Assembly: GCA_002118135.1 (NCBI GenBank)
Contig: BDIU01000022.1
Coordinates: 1-64,000 of the forward strand
Reading direction: 5' to 3'
Source of the DNA: Trebouxia sp. TZW2008
Taxonomy: Eukaryota > Chlorophyta > Trebouxiophyceae > Trebouxiales > Trebouxiaceae
DNA: 64,000 bases
In this document: positions 59,973 through 64,000 of the stretch, piece by piece
Position numbering within the stretch: position 1 is the first letter of the stretch
How the letters are laid out: each line of letters starts with the position of its first letter
Program-made: the position numbers and the translations under genes
Notes under the pieces: generated by a model
Told to the model about the DNA's origin: nothing
Database searches by the model: none
The model's input: the letters and a program-made list of their open reading frames with translations, nothing else

Positions 59973-60492
59973 GGACCGGCCGAATGCCTACTGGATCTTG
60001 ACCGGCAATGTTTGTGATCCTCAGTTCAATTCGATCTCAAAAGTGCCTTGTGGCTCAACAACACAACTTTACACGACGATTTCATTGGGCAGCTAGCTGA
60101 GGTTCTGCGCAAAAAGCGTTTACGGCTAGACACAACTTCGCGCAGCACGCTCAGCATGTTGACCAGCACGTGGGTGACTATTGAGTATCGCTGCTCTGAA
60201 ACCAGTCTTGCCTATCAAGACTGAAAATTAGCGCCAAGCTTTTCAGAGCAGGATGATGTCGTCAGTCCTTTGACGCTGCCACACGAAAGCATCTGGCATG
60301 CATCGATGATGCCGCTTTCACCCCATAAGTGGCTTTGCTTGTTGGCCTAGAGCTGCTGCCGACAACTGATTGAGCTCCTGCTGTTATCTTCAAATAAGCT
60401 CGTGCTGGTCCTGTCGCCCATTTAGACCCCGCAGCGCAATCTCCAAACTGCGTTTGCGGATCCTATCAACATTTGCGACTGCGGCGGCAGCA
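59973..60492. promoter_or_regulatory. Shared upstream region of EME1 and the gene at 60493
   Basis: 520 bp between divergent start codons. No clear TATA or repeat. Contains caagactgaaaattagcgcc, a plain AT-richer patch, near 60220. Confidence 0.45.
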
Positions 60493-63400
60493 ATGGCTGA
60501 CACTCATCAAGACCTTGAGGGAAAAGCTTGGTGGGTGCAAGTTCAGAACACAAGAAGCGCTGCATCAGGACGAAATGTGCATGCATGGAGACCTGCAACA
60601 TGCGTGCCTGCAAGCCTCCTGGAGCAAACCCGTTCAGGCAGGCTTCAGGACTCCATTTTGCAGCGACCATCAACCGTTGGCGCCTGCAGCACCAGGCAGA
60701 TGCCGCACTTTGGCAGCATTGCTGCAGCCACACATGGTAGCATGGTCAGCACTTCAGATGCGCACAGCTATAGTACAATGCGCCCAGCTTCATCCCCCAA
60801 ACTTCCTGCCAGGAGAGCCATCAGCAGCAGGCAAGGCATCAGGGGCAGCGCAGCTGTGTCACGCTCTATGGCTGTCTCCAGAGGCAATGACTGGTCGCCA
60901 ATTCACAGCAGACCTGCTACTCAAGAGTCATATGCCACAACATCGTCTTTGCCTAGCGATGGGAGCATTCTCAGCCAAGCAACTGCGCCACATTCTGTTC
61001 AGGCTGTTGCTGCTGAAGCGTCTGTGGTGTCAGCTGTTCAGCGTGCAAGCAAGCCATCGCTAGCAAACAGCAACAGCAGAAGGCCCCTCACCTCACCCTC
61101 TGCACACTACCAACCGACATCTGCCCAGCAGGTACTTTCCACGCTGCAAAGAACATCATGTGCTGCTCAGCTCAAGCTTTTACTGCATATGCTGCTGTGG
61201 GTCACATTTTGTGAGCAGCTTTGCCGTGATGACAAAGCTGCTGAATCAAACAATTAGGCTTAAATTTCATACACTGCATACCATACAGTTAATTGTAGGC
61301 ATGTATGGAATGTATACATCGGCACTGCATTATGTAGGAGGGAGCCGTGTTAGCTCATTACGGCCCCAGCTCAATGTCAGCAGCGGCAGCAGCAGCAGCA
61401 ACGTCACCAGCAGTAGCACTAGCATCAGAGCATGCTCAAACTGAAGCAGCAGCATCATTGCCAGCGAAGCAAACAAGTAACACCTCTGACAGTGCGGCTG
61501 CAAGTGCCCAGAAGCGCAAGGTCATGAGGTCAAAACCTGCCATTGAAGTCAAGGTGGAGCCGAGAGTGATGGTGGTGCCAATGCTGCACCCAGGACACCG
61601 GCAACATAGAGATGCCAGGCTCAAGGTATGCACCAAACTTGTGAACAGTCCAGCTTCACATTCAACATCCATGCATTTCCAACAAATGACCAAGCAGCAG
61701 TTTGAGAACCTGTCCCACACTCTGCTTCAAACCTCTTTTGCAGCACTTAGGCTACGCCAAAGTTCTCAAAGCTTGGACAGCATTGAGGCCAAGCACACAA
61801 GCACAATGTATTGACTGGGGCTGAAGCCAGTCAGTTTGGAAGTCCGCATCTGTCTCCAAGACATGATCTGGTACTGAGCTTCTGAACCACCTGTTTGGAG
61901 CCAATGTCAAGGTCTGATCAGCTGCCTTTGGTTGCCAGACACATTCACCTGTGCTTTTAGGCCAGGAAGTCTGATTAGTCACATCTGGCTTCCTTCCATG
62001 GACCCTGAATTCTATTGATTTGTTGCTGGACTGAATGGATGATCATGCTGGTGTACTTGGTTCATCACTTGGATTCTGACTTTCACATGCATCTTTCAGA
62101 CAACCCGCTTACCTTTTTACGAGCTGTAAAAGGGTTCAAATAGCTGTCCTTGCAGCTGACTCAGCAATTGAGATGCACTGATCAGCATTCAAGGTCTCTT
62201 GTTGACTTCAGGAGGCGCGGCTCCACAAACCTGTTGCTGGGCTGTGACTGGAGAATGCGTGTTCTCTCCACTGACAAAGTCATGAGTTGTGCTGCATATG
62301 ATGTGCTACATGCAAGCGTGCAGACAGGCATCCAGGCTAGGTTTGAGGCATGGCATCTGTCACAGATGCTCAGCGGGCAGCCTACTGCCAAAGAATGCAC
62401 CAAGCAAAGCCGCCTTCAGCAATTTGACCGGCTCTAGAAATGTCTTTTCCCTGTTGCATGGCAGTGAGGTGTGCTGCGTGCATGTGTGCAGGCAGGCATC
62501 CAGGCTAGGTTTGAGGCATGGGCTCCTGTGACAGACGCCCAGCTGGCAGCTTACACTCCCCGCACCGTGCGTAGAGAGCAGGCAGCTGCAGCAGCGGCAG
62601 CAGAGGCTGTTGCAATCAGGCCGGTGCACTTCACTCTGCCTGTGCCGGCCGGCAGAGGCAACCAGAGAGCTGCTGTGCATGGCATTCTGTATCCTCCAGA
62701 GCACAGACCTACACAGGCTGCGCCTACAAGCCAGGTATGCATATCTGATTTGCCTGGGCCTTCGCCACCAGCGTTTTCATCTTTTTGAAGAGGCAAACAA
62801 AGCGCTATTGTGCATGGCGTTTTGTACCCTCCAGAGCCCAGACCTACACAGGCTGCGCCTATAAGCCAGGTATGCATATCTGATCTGCCTGTGCCTTCAC
62901 CACCAGCATTCTCACACTTTTGACGAGGCAAACAAAGGGCTGCTGTGCATGGCATTCTGGAATCTCCAGAGCACAGACCTACACAGGCTGCGCCTGTAAG
63001 CCAGGTATGCATATCTGATTTGCCTGTGCCTTCACCACCAGCATTTTCACACTTTGAAGAGGCAAACAAAGGGCTGTTGTGCACGGCATTCTGTATCCTC
63101 CAGAGCACAGACCTGCACAGGCTGCGCCTACAAGCCAGGTATGCATATCTGATTTGCCTGGGCCTTCACCACCAGCATTTCACCTGTTTTAGAGGCAAAC
63201 AAAGGGCTACTGTGCATGGCGATCTGTATCCTGCAGAGCAAATGACAGCTCAAGCTTCATCACACAGTCAGATATGCAGTAAAAGGCCTTGTTAGCTTGG
63301 AATAGGCTGTAGTGTTTTGTCTAGTGCTTTCTTCAAATAAAAGAGGGCTCAGCGTCTTTTGACACACTGATCTGTGACATCATCGTAGTCTATGTCTGAA

Positions 63401-64000
63401 TGAGTCATGATTGCAAATTGTCGCAAGTACAGATTTGGCAGTGCATTGCAGGCTGCAATGCATATGCCCAACACGGTATGCAGGCAGAAAATTGTGCGAG
63501 AAATATATTTCAACGGATGCGATTGTGCTTGTAGGTACCAGGTAAGGTGTGGGCATCAAAGAGCGTGAGCTCAGCCTATATCAAGGCACTGTTTGTTGCC
63601 GGCTTCACCAAAGGGGCAGAGACAGCTCAGAGACGGCGCGAGCAGCAGCAAAAGCAACAAGCAGATGAGTTAATTGATCACTTTGCTCCCCTGACCACAG
63701 CTCCAGCCCTTGTTTCAGAGGCAACAGCTGAGCAAACTGCAGCCAAGCACCAAAACTTACCTCAAAAGCAAGCTCATGTGCTCACACGGTCATGGTCTAT
63801 GGCAGAGCGTTTCAGAAGCCCTCCAGTCAGCAGTATAGGCACTCTCATCAGCCCGCAGGGGACTCTAAAACAGCCCTTTCAGCGCTCTCAGGGCGCTTTG
63901 GTGCAGCCCTTGCAGCGCCTCCAGGGCACTTCAGTGCAGCCCTTCCAGCGGCAAGCCTCTAGAGGCGCTGCCCATATGAACCATTCTTCTGCTTCACCAG
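60493..64000 (+). CDS. Unrecognised Ala/Ser/Gln-rich protein (3' end outside window)
   Basis: Start chosen at ATGGCTGACACTCATCAAG. Exons 60493-61131, 61338-61625, 62492-62734 and 63535->64000 all join in phase 0. The first exon is Ser/Ala-rich and low in complexity (SRPATQESYATTSSLPSDG). The second has poly-Ala then KRKVMRSKPAIEVKVEPRV. The third reads AGIQARFEAWAPVTDAQLAA, then FTLPVPAGRGNQRAAVHGIL. The fourth has VPGKVWASKSVSSAYIKALF, an Arg/Gln-rich stretch, and three 12-residue repeats ending in QPFQR/QPLQR (63855-63955). No domain identified; a nuclear or cytoskeletal role would be guesswork. Runs off the right edge. Its third intron holds a 135-bp array. Confidence 0.7.
62324..62392 (+). 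repeat. Copy of the start of exon 3 of the gene at 60493
   Basis: Acceptor gtgcag then ACAGGCATCCAGGCTAGGTT..., phase-compatible, 168 bp before the real exon start (62492, GCAGGCATCCAGGCTAGG). It diverges after about 70 bases and has no clear donor in the same place. Confidence 0.8.
62735..63260 (+). repeat. 135-bp tandem array copying the donor end of exon 3
   Basis: The exon end (tacaagccag/gtatgcatatctga at 62734) recurs with ccaggtatgc at 62866, 63001 and 63135, plus a last unit near 63250 where the donor has become cagatatgc. Spacing is 134-135 bp. Every unit keeps an intact GKQRAAVHGILYPPEHRP-like frame. A unit of 45 codons keeps frames open on both strands. Confidence 0.95.

Noticed and set aside
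62551..63108. 185-residue open frame on the minus strand
   Set aside because: It exists only because the 135-bp repeat unit is a multiple of three. It repeats the same 45 residues and is antisense to a real exon and its copies.

Overview
The window is nuclear DNA of a photosynthetic eukaryote, most likely a chlorophyte green alga. Genes are densely split by GT-AG introns with TGCAG-type acceptors, CAG/AGC microsatellites are frequent, base composition is roughly balanced by eye, and the protein families are plant-like (VHA-a type V-ATPase subunit, TAP/ALS1-like ABCB transporter, wax-synthase MBOAT, EME1). I see no transposase, reverse transcriptase, rRNA, tRNA or CRISPR. Species is not resolvable from the sequence alone.

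Layout: (1) <1-7199, minus: V-ATPase V0 subunit a, 3' end outside the window. (2) 7715-15106, plus: ABCB half-transporter, 766 aa by my splice model. (3) 16107-18232, minus: wax-synthase/sterol-acyltransferase-like MBOAT. (4) 18413-22779, plus: an unusual filamin-repeat + RRM + RS-domain protein, 772 aa. (5) 24811-38074, plus: a large, unfamiliar protein with about 20 IQ motifs and a C-terminal membrane tail, carrying a 2-base frame break. (6) 38075-44223: repeat-rich stretch without a gene I can support. (7) 44224-54374, plus: SLIP-GC-like dynamin-superfamily GTPase. (8) 55665-59972, minus: EME1, the MUS81 partner. (9) 60493->64000, plus: unknown Ala/Ser/Gln-rich protein, cut by the right edge. 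Genes 1/2, 3/4 and 8/9 are divergent pairs with short shared upstream regions; genes 7/8 converge. The genes are unrelated in function; they do not form a pathway.

The outstanding signal is structural. In most of the genes, pieces of DNA spanning an exon-intron junction have been tandemly copied, with periods near 79, 107, 125-132, 135, 148, 150 and 167 bp. When the copied junction is a donor, the copies lie downstream of the real exon; when it is an acceptor, they lie upstream. The arrays therefore contain rows of decoy splice sites or pseudo-exons, and in two genes they produce plausible alternative terminal exons. In gene 5 three of these copies are inverted, making tight fold-back hairpins whose arms match exons of the same gene. 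These could be by-products of template switching and possible sources of self-matching small RNAs. That interpretation is inference; the repeats themselves are directly visible.
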